This document shows positions 1 to 8,295 of a DNA stretch of 34,351 bases, one piece after another (position 1 is the stretch's first letter; each line of letters starts with the position of its first letter). The DNA comes from Acholeplasmatales bacterium (GTDB lineage Bacteria; Bacillota_I; Bacilli_A; Acholeplasmatales; Acholeplasmataceae), in contig QKIB01000034.1 in NCBI GenBank assembly GCA_003249785.1, positions 1-34,351 on the forward strand, written 5' to 3'. Made by a program: the position numbers and the translations under genes. The notes beneath the pieces were generated by a model. It made no database searches. It saw only the letters and a list, made by a program, of their open reading frames with translations, and was not told where the DNA came from.

Positions 1-1471
1 GCGCATTACGCCATTTTTCATCATTGACTTCAATCAGTTCACAAAGTGGTCTGACTCTGACATCTTTCTGATAGTGACTGGATAAGCCGTCATTGATTGC
101 CCGAATCAGATTTTCAACATAGATTGGATAAGTCTTCACATGACGTTTAAGTTGATTTAAACGTTGCCCAGATGCTCTAATCTGTTCAGATAAATCGCGT
201 TTTTCTGATTCCAATTTGTCTTTTTCAATATGAAATGCCTGAAGATAAGATTGCACTTCAGTATTGAGGAGTGTCAAATGATGGGTCAAATCATCTGAAG
301 TGATCTGATCTTCATTGGTCTGATAATAGTTGACGAATTCTTTGATGGTGACATTGGGCAGCAAATTCAGAAGTTCTTTCATCGTATTGAATTCTTTAGA
401 AAGTAAATCCTTAACAGCACGCAGTGCTTCTTTTTGTTGTTCGTATTCCTTGGATTTCTTTTGAAGTGCTTCTTGATAACTGGATAAGGTACGTGATAGA
501 TCGTTATCATTTTTTGCACGTTCCAAATTCAAGATCGCTTGGTCGTTTTCTTCAATTTGTGTATCAACTTGCGATTTTGCTTCTCTTAAGTAGTCCAAAC
601 GACCTTCGATTTCCGAAAGTCTTTCCTGGTTCTGTTTGACATAAGACTCACGTTTTTCAACCCAGTTCAACTGATCAATGAGTTCATTGATGCCTTGTTG
701 TTCTTTATTGAGTGTGATATCTTCACCGGTTTGAACAATCAAATCCAGCTTTTCAAGTTTTTCCTTATCACGTTTAATCTGAAGTTCAACTTTCTTCAGT
801 TGAGCCACATTGTTTTTAAGGGATTGAATATCGATGGGATCGTCATCTAGCAAGAATTCAAAGACAAATGCTTGTAAGTCAATGGATCTGAATGCAAGTG
901 CTTTAGGCAGAATCTTCGCATACTTCGTCGCATCCATCCCAAAGAAACGTGCAAGCGCATCTCGATATTTTTTCTGTGAGTCAAACGGAGAAAATTCGAT
1001 GTCCAAAGACTTTAGGTAAGCTTTCATGCTCTTGTAATCTCTTGGATATTTCTTTTCGAGAAATAGACTGTCATGGATGGAAACATTATCTAAAAGATAA
1101 AATCTTTCTTTCAAATTGGATGATTTGGGCAAATCTAAGATACAACCGATGGTTGAGAATTTCTTACTCTGCTCATCAAAAAACTCCAATGCAAGATGGG
1201 TGATGACATCACCATTTCGCAAGTATTCCTTGTTTTCAGCACCAATTCGTCCTCTGATATATCCTTCAAGGGTACGTTTGGCATCATCGGTTGCTGCAAT
1301 ATTGAATTTGGATCCTGCTCTGCCACCGACAAACAAAAACTGCATGGCATCAAGGAGCGTTGACTTACCAGATCCGTTTTCACCTGAGATCAGTGCATTA
1401 TCCTTGATCTCAATCGTTTGATTGGAAAATAGGTGCCAGTTGACTAGCTTAATCTTCGTCAGTTTCTTCAT
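1..1471 (-). CDS. jetC: Wadjet JetC-like (MukB/SbcC-type SMC ATPase), N-terminal ~490 aa, truncated by window edge
   Basis: Manual translation of the minus strand from ATG at 1471: MKKLTKIKLVNWHLFSNQTIEIKDNALISGENGSGKSTLLDAMQFLFVGGRAGSKFNIAATDDAKRTLEGYIRGRIGAENKEYLRNGDVI..., followed by ...KILPKALAFRSIDLQAFVFEFLLDD and a Lys/Glu/Gln-rich coiled coil. Frame appears open to position 1. Walker A is GENGSGKST. Overlaps the jetB 3' end by 23 nt. Missing from the ORF track because it runs off the window. Confidence 0.88.
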   Translation of the reverse strand, partial: MKKLTKIKLVNWHLFSNQTIEIKDNALISGENGSGKSTLLDAMQFLFVGGRAGSKFNIAATDDAKRTLEGYIRGRIGAENKEYLRNGDVITHLALEFFDEQSKKFSTIGCILDLPKSSNLKERFYLLDNVSIHDSLFLEKKYPRDYKSMKAYLKSLDIEFSPFDSQKKYRDALARFFGMDATKYAKILPKALAFRSIDLQAFVFEFLLDDDPIDIQSLKNNVAQLKKVELQIKRDKEKLEKLDLIVQTGEDITLNKEQQGINELIDQLNWVEKRESYVKQNQERLSEIEGRLDYLREAKSQVDTQIEENDQAILNLERAKNDNDLSRTLSSYQEALQKKSKEYEQQKEALRAVKDLLSKEFNTMKELLNLLPNVTIKEFVNYYQTNEDQITSDDLTHHLTLLNTEVQSYLQAFHIEKDKLESEKRDLSEQIRASGQRLNQLKRHVKTYPIYVENLIRAINDGLSSHYQKDVRVRPLCELIEVNDEKWRNA

Positions 1472-2087
1472 CTTCGTCAGAACCTCCTTCCACATAGCCT
1501 TCCAGTTTTTGGACAACCTCTTTGATACTGTCGAGATTGGTTACATAAAGGATGGTTGGATAGATTTTGATACGGGCATCATCATGAAGCCCTTTATCGA
1601 TATAGTCAATAATGTTGTACGTTCTAAGAAAACTCAAAGCGGGTTTGAGCTTATCTTTGGTGATTCGTTTGTGATCGAGATAACCGATTCTAGTGAGTTC
1701 ACTATGGATTTCATGCAAGTAGATTTCAACATTTTCATCTAAAGTGACAAAATCTTTTTTTCTCTGATAAATGATTCTGATGACCAAAATCATGAGACTT
1801 TCTGTTTTTCTGAGTCTCATATGGTTATAGAGATTATCATTCTTGATATGAACGACTTCGTCTTCACGATAGACATCCATTGAAAAATCAGTCAACGTGA
1901 AAAATGCTTCAAAAAGATCCTTATAGGCAAGAATAAACCGATAATCATTGGTATCACCAGGTTTTTTCTTGGTGATGAAATTGACTTGAAACAATTTGTT
2001 TGTAATTCTTGAGAAGATGGTTTTTTCACCTTCTTTAAGGGTTACAAAGATGTCATTGAATTGTTTAGCTGCTGCTGTCTTATTCAT
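1449..2087 (-). CDS. jetB: Wadjet JetB-like (MukE-like, DUF4194 family)
   Basis: 212 aa ORF between JetA-like and JetC-like genes, ATGA overlap with jetA; acidic C-terminal tail GGSDEDEETDED. Confidence 0.85.
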   Translation of the reverse strand: MNKTAAAKQFNDIFVTLKEGEKTIFSRITNKLFQVNFITKKKPGDTNDYRFILAYKDLFEAFFTLTDFSMDVYREDEVVHIKNDNLYNHMRLRKTESLMILVIRIIYQRKKDFVTLDENVEIYLHEIHSELTRIGYLDHKRITKDKLKPALSFLRTYNIIDYIDKGLHDDARIKIYPTILYVTNLDSIKEVVQKLEGYVEGGSDEDEETDED

Positions 2088-3466
2088 GCTTTTACCTCTT
2101 TGATTCTAAAGTTTTGGAAGGTAACATAGTTATTTCTGATTTCCTTACCGAGTGGAACGACATCATAATGCATGCCCACAGATTTGGAATAAAGGAAAAT
2201 CAAGATAAGTCTCACGTAATCTTCTTGGGTTTCAAGACTAATCTGAGATGCATCAATCGATGGATTACCATCCAAAAGCATTTTCACATGCTGATCAATT
2301 TCCTTTTTACCGTAAATATTGTTTTTAAGGAGTGCCTTGATCTTTTCTTGACGATACTCATCAGAGATGAGATCTTCATCAAAGGTGATTTCTTCAGCAA
2401 TCGTATCGATGCGCATTCTTCTTTGATTGTATAACGATCCGGTATCGACATTTCTTGCTTGAGTCAGGTAGAATAACTGCGTATAATCGAAATCTCTTTG
2501 ACCTAAAACGATCTGGAAGAGTCTGTTGAAAATCCCTTCAATATCGTCTGATTGGTTTGTGAAAAAGAGAATTTTAGCCGCTGCTGCACTGATGTATTGT
2601 TCATTCTTTCTGTCAATTGCCAGAATTAAATGCTCGAGTGCTGTAAAGCTTTCAGTGATGAATCGAAGTCTGTCTTCAATATAGAGAAAGGCTTCATTAT
2701 AATCTTCGATACGTTTAATCTTCTGAACCATCAATGCCAGATTATCCATGATCTGTTCATCGTTTTGAATTTTGGAAATGGATTCTAAAATAGCGCGTTT
2801 ATATCTGGGTAAACTGTCTGTGGTTTTTAAGTTATAATACGCTGAATCAAAGAAGTTTTGTTTATACTCAACGAGTAGCTTTTCTAATAAAATCTGTAAA
2901 TCTTGTTTGGATTGTTTTTTAGTGATGTCATAATAATAGCGGTAGATATTCGCCTTGAGGGACTTCAGTTTTCTAATGATGTCATTGGTCTTTTGATAAG
3001 CTTGTTCTAAGACACCTATCCCTTCATCGACTGTAAAAGAAGACAAAAGAGAATACACAGTGAAAATCTCACCTGTATACTCACTTTGGCGATTGTTTTG
3101 GATACCTTCTAGAATATCGATAATTTGGATGGAATAATCAAAGAGATTGAGTGATGTTTTATAATCACCAAGTTCTTCTTCACCCAGCCATCCGTTGCGC
3201 TTAAGAACGTTAATGACATGCAATGCTTTTTGTCTGCTGGTTCTTGCTGGTTCGTCTTCATCAACATCAACAAACTCTTCTGTGGTTTGTTCATCAAAAT
3301 AATCGACGAGCCTTGAAACGATAAATTCTCTATCCCCCTGATAAGCATCTTCGATACTGTCAATTGCCCGATAAATGATAAAAATACAATCGATGTATGT
3401 TTTTTTATTAGGGGAGGAAAGCACACTAAAAAAATTACTGTTGATCTTGTCAAAGAGATGTGCCAT
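2084..3466 (-). CDS. jetA: Wadjet JetA-like (MukF/kleisin-like, DUF5716-type)
   Basis: Likely start MAHLFDKINSNFFSVLSSPNKKTYIDCIFIIYRAIDSIEDAYQGDREFIVSRLVDYF; ATG at 3466 preceded by an AAAGGAGG SD. Track start at 3535 looks too early. Gene order A-B-C as in Wadjet. Confidence 0.86.
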   Translation of the reverse strand: MAHLFDKINSNFFSVLSSPNKKTYIDCIFIIYRAIDSIEDAYQGDREFIVSRLVDYFDEQTTEEFVDVDEDEPARTSRQKALHVINVLKRNGWLGEEELGDYKTSLNLFDYSIQIIDILEGIQNNRQSEYTGEIFTVYSLLSSFTVDEGIGVLEQAYQKTNDIIRKLKSLKANIYRYYYDITKKQSKQDLQILLEKLLVEYKQNFFDSAYYNLKTTDSLPRYKRAILESISKIQNDEQIMDNLALMVQKIKRIEDYNEAFLYIEDRLRFITESFTALEHLILAIDRKNEQYISAAAAKILFFTNQSDDIEGIFNRLFQIVLGQRDFDYTQLFYLTQARNVDTGSLYNQRRMRIDTIAEEITFDEDLISDEYRQEKIKALLKNNIYGKKEIDQHVKMLLDGNPSIDASQISLETQEDYVRLILIFLYSKSVGMHYDVVPLGKEIRNNYVTFQNFRIKEVKA

Positions 3467-3494
3467 CAGATCCTCCTTTATTTTTATAAAATAA

Positions 3495-3540
3495 AAAATA
3501 TGAATATCATATTCATTGTAACATGAAATACTCATATTTT
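3495..3540 (-). promoter_or_regulatory. Putative jetABC promoter (extended -10 TGTTACAAT, + strand 3515-3523) with inverted repeats
   Basis: AAAATATGA (3495-3503) and TCATATTTT (3532-3540) are perfect inverted arms around the -10; a smaller ATGAATA-TCA-TATTCAT palindrome lies at 3500-3516. Confidence 0.5.
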
Positions 3541-3554
3541 CTATGTTTTTTCGA

Positions 3555-5186
3555 TTATTTGTTTCGAATGATGGCTATCTTGATTTTCTTGCCATTGAAG
3601 AATTTGCCGTTTACTGCATCTAGGCGTTTGATAGCTGCTGGATGAATCTGGAATTCTGTCTGGTTTTCACCAATGACGATATCACCGACATTTTTAGGAT
3701 ACATATCCGCATTTTTCTTGAAATAATCAAGCAAGGTCACTGGACGGATGCCGTCTTCTTTACCTAAATTGATACTTGCGAGCTTATATAATCCTTGTTG
3801 ACGTTTGTTCTGATATTCGCCTTGTTTGCGATCTTTTTTGAATGTGCCTTGTGAAGCTTCATGACGTTTTTTCGCTGGGATTTCAATGGGTTCATAGGTC
3901 TTCTTTTCTATGGTTTGCTTGGAAAGAAGGGCATTGATGATCGCTTCATCGTCAAATCCGTCTTGATGCAATCTTTCGATAACATCATCATAACTTGATT
4001 CGTTCTTTGAGATGATTTCCTTTAGCTTCTTGTAATTTCTTGCTTCTTGCTTTTCGATGATGTCAGTTTCTGATGGAATTTCCAATTCAGTCATCTTGGT
4101 CTTGATGTAACGCTCAATCATCTGGAGTTTACCTCTCATACTTGGATAAACCAAGGAAACAGATAATCCAGATTTGCCGGCACGACCGGTTCTACCGATT
4201 CTGTGGACATAGACTTCGTCTTCAAATGGAATTTCATAATTGATGACCATATCGACATGAGAGATGTCTAACCCGCGCGCAGCAACATCAGTAGCAATCA
4301 GATATTTCAGTTTCTTCGCTCTGAATCTGTTCATGACATAGTCTCTTTGACTTTGCTTCAAATCCCCGTGAATCGCATCCGCTTCATAATCATGTTTTTG
4401 AAGGTATGCAGATAGATTGTCAACATCTACTTTCGTATTGGCAAAGATGATTGCTGAATTAGGATCATAATAATCCAATAATCTAATCAAGAGATGATCC
4501 CGATCTGATTTTTTGACTTGATAATAAATCTGGTCTGTTTTAGAAACGGTTAACGTAGGTGTTTCAATTTGAATAATCTCAGGTGATTTCTGATATTTTT
4601 GAGCAACCTTCTTGATGAAAGGTGGAATGGTTGCTGAAAACAATGCGGTCTGTCTGTCTTTTGGTGTGTCTCTTAAGAGTGTTTCCAAGTCTTCTTGAAA
4701 GCCCATCTTTAACATTTCATCCGCTTCATCTAAAACGAGAATCTTCAGATTACTGAAATCTACAGTATTCCGATTCAGGTGATCAATCGCACGTCCTGGG
4801 GTTGCTACGACAATCTGTGGATTCATCGACAACGCTTTAAATTGCTTGTTGTAAGATTCTCCACCATAAATTGCAGTCACTTTGACTGCCTTGTTGAATT
4901 TGACGAGTTTCAAAAATTCTTTATAAACTTGAAGCGTCAGTTCTCTGGTTGGACAGATCACTAATGCTTGAACGGCTGTTTCATTGGCATTGATCTGTTC
5001 TAAAATCGGGATGGCAAAGGCAAAGGTTTTGCCTGTTCCCGTTTGTGCCTGGCCAATCAAATCTTTCCCTTCGAGCATCTTGGGAATGGCGTGATGCTGT
5101 ATGGATGTTGTTTCTATGAGTCCCAAAGATTCGATTGCCTGTTTTGTTTCTTCTAAAATGGGTAAATCGTTAAATAAAATGTTCAT
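3555..5186 (-). CDS. DEAD-box ATP-dependent RNA helicase (CshA/DeaD-like) with C-terminal DbpA-type RNA-binding domain
   Basis: AQTGTGKT, PTRELTLQV, VLDEADEM, SAT, VHRIGRTGRAG motifs; C-terminal domain ...DYFKKNADMYPKNVGDIVIGENQTEFQIHPAAIKRL...; start MNILFNDLPIL with a GAGGAAAA SD. Confidence 0.95.
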   Translation of the reverse strand: MNILFNDLPILEETKQAIESLGLIETTSIQHHAIPKMLEGKDLIGQAQTGTGKTFAFAIPILEQINANETAVQALVICPTRELTLQVYKEFLKLVKFNKAVKVTAIYGGESYNKQFKALSMNPQIVVATPGRAIDHLNRNTVDFSNLKILVLDEADEMLKMGFQEDLETLLRDTPKDRQTALFSATIPPFIKKVAQKYQKSPEIIQIETPTLTVSKTDQIYYQVKKSDRDHLLIRLLDYYDPNSAIIFANTKVDVDNLSAYLQKHDYEADAIHGDLKQSQRDYVMNRFRAKKLKYLIATDVAARGLDISHVDMVINYEIPFEDEVYVHRIGRTGRAGKSGLSVSLVYPSMRGKLQMIERYIKTKMTELEIPSETDIIEKQEARNYKKLKEIISKNESSYDDVIERLHQDGFDDEAIINALLSKQTIEKKTYEPIEIPAKKRHEASQGTFKKDRKQGEYQNKRQQGLYKLASINLGKEDGIRPVTLLDYFKKNADMYPKNVGDIVIGENQTEFQIHPAAIKRLDAVNGKFFNGKKIKIAIIRNK

Positions 5187-5255
5187 GCTTTTCCTCAATT
5201 CTTATAAACCTTGAATACTATACCACATTCATTGATAAAATACTATCAAAACCAT

Positions 5256-5276
5256 AAAAAAAGACTCAAAGAGTCT
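5256..5276 (-). terminator. Intrinsic terminator of FrnE-like gene
   Basis: Minus strand AGACTC-TTT-GAGTCT followed by TTTTTTT; abuts or overlaps the TGA stop. Confidence 0.8.
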
Positions 5277-5911
5277 CATTTTTCACAATTTTCGCCTTCG
5301 CAGTATTCATTCTTCGTATATTGTGCACTCGCTCTGGCAAGTTGCTGTAGTAAAGCCTTGTATGGATGGTATCCATTCAATCTGATTTTACCGTCAATAC
5401 GCATGTGTGGAAGCTCGAAAATCCCTTTTAAAATCGCATTTTCACGGTTGGACTCGACAGCGTTTAAATACTGATCAGAAGCTAAAACTTCTTCGACATG
5501 ATTGATGTCCAGACCTGATTCTACAGCAATGGACTTTAAAACCTCATGATCGCTGATATCTTTGTTTTCTTCGTAAAATGCTTTAAAGACATTCTTGTTG
5601 AACAAGAATGCACAGTCTTCTTTCTTCGCCAAATGGGATAAACGGTGTGCATCACAAACAGGTACAGGCTTGATGTCCGGATGAATTTCAGGCAGAATCT
5701 TTCTCGCTTCTTCAATTGAGATCACATGGTGTTTACTCAAGATCACATCAAAAGAACAATCCTGTTCTGGTTCAAAGTATGGAATCATCTCATAACTGCG
5801 GTATAAGAGTTCAAGATCTTTGAAGATGTAGTTGTCAAAAAGTGTCTCAAGACTCTTGTGCTGCAAATAGCAGATAGGGCTTAAGTAATCTAGCCAAAAT
5901 TCCAGTTTCAT
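5276..5911 (-). CDS. DsbA/FrnE-like thioredoxin-fold oxidoreductase
   Basis: MKLEFWLDYLSPICYL... (position of the usual CPWC), MRIDGKIRLNGYHPYKALLQQL, C-terminal CEGENC tail typical of FrnE/DsbA-like proteins. Confidence 0.75.
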   Translation of the reverse strand: MKLEFWLDYLSPICYLQHKSLETLFDNYIFKDLELLYRSYEMIPYFEPEQDCSFDVILSKHHVISIEEARKILPEIHPDIKPVPVCDAHRLSHLAKKEDCAFLFNKNVFKAFYEENKDISDHEVLKSIAVESGLDINHVEEVLASDQYLNAVESNRENAILKGIFELPHMRIDGKIRLNGYHPYKALLQQLARASAQYTKNEYCEGENCEK

Positions 5912-6001
5912 GTATACTCCTTAAATCATTCAAAGATAATCTTTGATTATATCTATTATAGAATCTCTACTTTGACTTGTCAAAAGAGTCGACTTGAAAG
6001 C

Positions 6002-7483
6002 CTATTTTTCCTTTTGAAAAACAACTTTTTCATCGATAATCGTCCATAAAACTTTTGTGGTTTCAAACTCGGGTTCCGAGAGTTTTTCAAGGTCTTTTTC
6101 AAACCCAGTCAAATCAGCAATATACCCTTTTTTCAAATATCCTCGATTGGACTTCATCGTTGAAAACTGTACGCTCGTCGTATAGAGTTTAATCGCATCA
6201 AAGATTGGTATCGCTTCTTTTAGTCCATATGCCTTGTGGTCATGATCAGAAATCCGATAAACGAGTGCACGAATGCCTAATAAGGGATTAGGAATTTCAA
6301 TAGGTGCATCTGAACTACCTGCAAGAATGATGTTGTGATCAAGTAATGTTTTCCATGGGAAAACAAGTTCAGGGGTCTTTTCAAAATAATCAAATGCCCA
6401 AGGGAGATCACTTGATAAAAATTGTGGTTGGATATCAATAGATAATGCCATGCCTTTGAGGTAATCCGGTGTCTTTTGATCCATCCATGGTGTATGAATC
6501 AGACGGTCAAACTGACCTTGTTTCGGTGGATATTTCTTTAAAATCTCAATGACTTCCAAAACTCCTTGATCTCCGATCACATGAATCGCTGCCGTCAGAT
6601 GATGCGCTCTCACTTTCTGGATCATTCGCTCAAATTCCAGCTTTTCATGAATTCTGAGTCCATGCATATCTGTGTTGCGATAGGGTGCTTTCATCAGAGC
6701 AGTTTTCGATGACACAGTTCCATCATAAAACATCTTGATAGATCCAAGCTGTAAATAAGGTGTCTGATCCATGTATGTTCGACCCGACTTGAGGAAGTCA
6801 TCCAAAACATGATGATGCACCAAAAGATGTGTTCTAAAGGGTATGACATTGAGAACTTCATCAAAGACAGAAAGTGTTTCATCGAAACTGTTGTAGTAAG
6901 AAAGATCATCAGAGTGACCACCAGTGATGCCAAAAGCATTCAATTTTTGAATGGATTTTTTCAAAAAATCCTTGAGATCTTCAAAAGTATGCGGCGGAAA
7001 AAGACGCATCGCTTGTTCTGCGCTTTCTTCCGTTAGAACGCCATCTTCTGATTCGTAATCCATCATGTTAAGGACTGCATCGTTGACCGTAAGGCTATGG
7101 TAATCATTATGTCTGACCATAATCAGTTCTTTATTGCTGATTTGATTCAAATCAGATTTGGTGAGTCCACATTCAAAATAACCTTCTGCAAATAACGGCT
7201 TATCTTGATAGGCTTTTTCTAAGATAGCAATGACTTGATCTTTATCCTTGATTTTATTGAGGTTGGGTCTTGAAAGCATTCTGCCATAACCTAAAAGATG
7301 TAAGTGAGCATCAACAAACCCAGGGTAAATGTGTGCACCTTTCAAATCGATAATCTCATCAAAAACTATCCCATCTATGTCATCATCAAATCCGACGATT
7401 AAGCCTTGATCGGTTGCCATTTGATGTTTGACTGCACCTGGTTTTTCCATAGTATGAAAGATTCCATTGATCCATTTTTTCAT
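6002..7483 (-). CDS. YtcJ-like metal-dependent amidohydrolase
   Basis: GAHIYPGFVDAHLHLLGYG, AAIHVIGDQGV, ILAGSSDAPIEIPNPLLGI, IADLTGFEKD; amidohydrolase_3/YtcJ pattern. Confidence 0.88.
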   Translation of the reverse strand: MKKWINGIFHTMEKPGAVKHQMATDQGLIVGFDDDIDGIVFDEIIDLKGAHIYPGFVDAHLHLLGYGRMLSRPNLNKIKDKDQVIAILEKAYQDKPLFAEGYFECGLTKSDLNQISNKELIMVRHNDYHSLTVNDAVLNMMDYESEDGVLTEESAEQAMRLFPPHTFEDLKDFLKKSIQKLNAFGITGGHSDDLSYYNSFDETLSVFDEVLNVIPFRTHLLVHHHVLDDFLKSGRTYMDQTPYLQLGSIKMFYDGTVSSKTALMKAPYRNTDMHGLRIHEKLEFERMIQKVRAHHLTAAIHVIGDQGVLEVIEILKKYPPKQGQFDRLIHTPWMDQKTPDYLKGMALSIDIQPQFLSSDLPWAFDYFEKTPELVFPWKTLLDHNIILAGSSDAPIEIPNPLLGIRALVYRISDHDHKAYGLKEAIPIFDAIKLYTTSVQFSTMKSNRGYLKKGYIADLTGFEKDLEKLSEPEFETTKVLWTIIDEKVVFQKEK

Positions 7484-7494
7484 GTTTCACCTCA

Positions 7495-7538
7495 AAATAA
7501 AAAGCTCTTACCATGATTTTACCATGAGTTGAGCTTTT
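7495..7538 (-). terminator. Intrinsic terminator downstream of recX
   Basis: Minus strand AAAAGCTC ... GAGCTTTTTATTTT; loop contains a tandem CATGGTAA repeat. Confidence 0.6.
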
Positions 7539-7541
7539 CGT

Positions 7542-8294
7542 TTAGCCAATGACTTTCTTGATGTCCTCGATCTTGAATCCTTTGGCATATAGTTTTTGTG
7601 TGACAAAATAATTGAGTTCTTTTGCTTCTACCTTGTCCTTATATTTTTTCATGAGCTTTTGTGCTTCTTTTTTAATCAGATCAATTTCATTGACCTGATA
7701 ACTGGACAGGTTCTTCTTGATGACTTGATCAACAGCATCTAGAGAAAATCCTTTACGAAGATAATATCCTTTGAGTGTCTGGATCATCTGTTTTTTGGAT
7801 TTGTTCTTAATGGATGCCATCTTCTTCGGCAAACTTTCTTTTAGGATGAATGGTTCATCAATCTGCGATGTCATCTGATCGACAATTTCTTTGGAGATAC
7901 CTTTCTCTCTTAATTTGTTTTCAATGGCTTTGGGTCCATCTGTCGTTTTCTTGAGTTGCGTATAAAGTTTCGCATACTGAACATCATCTAAGTATTTCTT
8001 CTTAATGAAGTCATGAATGAGTTGCTTAATGATGACATCCTTGGCACCTTTCAGAGAAAGGTATGCTTTCATTTCATGGATGGTCATCATACGTTTCAGC
8101 TTTGCAATTCCTAGTTTTTGATAATAGAGATACTCATTTTCTACAATCAAATTCTGATAGGTTTTCTCATCCAGTTCATCCTGAAGTTTGAGATGATATT
8201 TGACCATGAGATCTGGTTCGATTCTAATGGTTTCAACTCCAAAGGTTACATCATAACCCTTAGCCTTTTTTTCAATCGATTTAACCGTCTTCAT
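7542..8294 (-). CDS. recX: Regulatory protein RecX
   Basis: Repeats typical of RecX: AYLSLKGAKDVIIKQLIHDFIKKKYLDDVQYAKLYTQ, KAIENKLREKGISKEIVDQM, GYYLRKGFSLDAVDQVIKK. Confidence 0.88.
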   Translation of the reverse strand: MKTVKSIEKKAKGYDVTFGVETIRIEPDLMVKYHLKLQDELDEKTYQNLIVENEYLYYQKLGIAKLKRMMTIHEMKAYLSLKGAKDVIIKQLIHDFIKKKYLDDVQYAKLYTQLKKTTDGPKAIENKLREKGISKEIVDQMTSQIDEPFILKESLPKKMASIKNKSKKQMIQTLKGYYLRKGFSLDAVDQVIKKNLSSYQVNEIDLIKKEAQKLMKKYKDKVEAKELNYFVTQKLYAKGFKIEDIKKVIG

Positions 8295-8295
8295 T

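Noticed and set aside
424-1421. Plus-strand ORFs of 61-101 aa (424..639, 834..1019, 949..1203, 1116..1421) and the minus 1135..1383 ORF
   Set aside because: They lie antisense to, or out of frame with, the open jetC frame on the minus strand; no SD and low-complexity or composition-like protein sequences.
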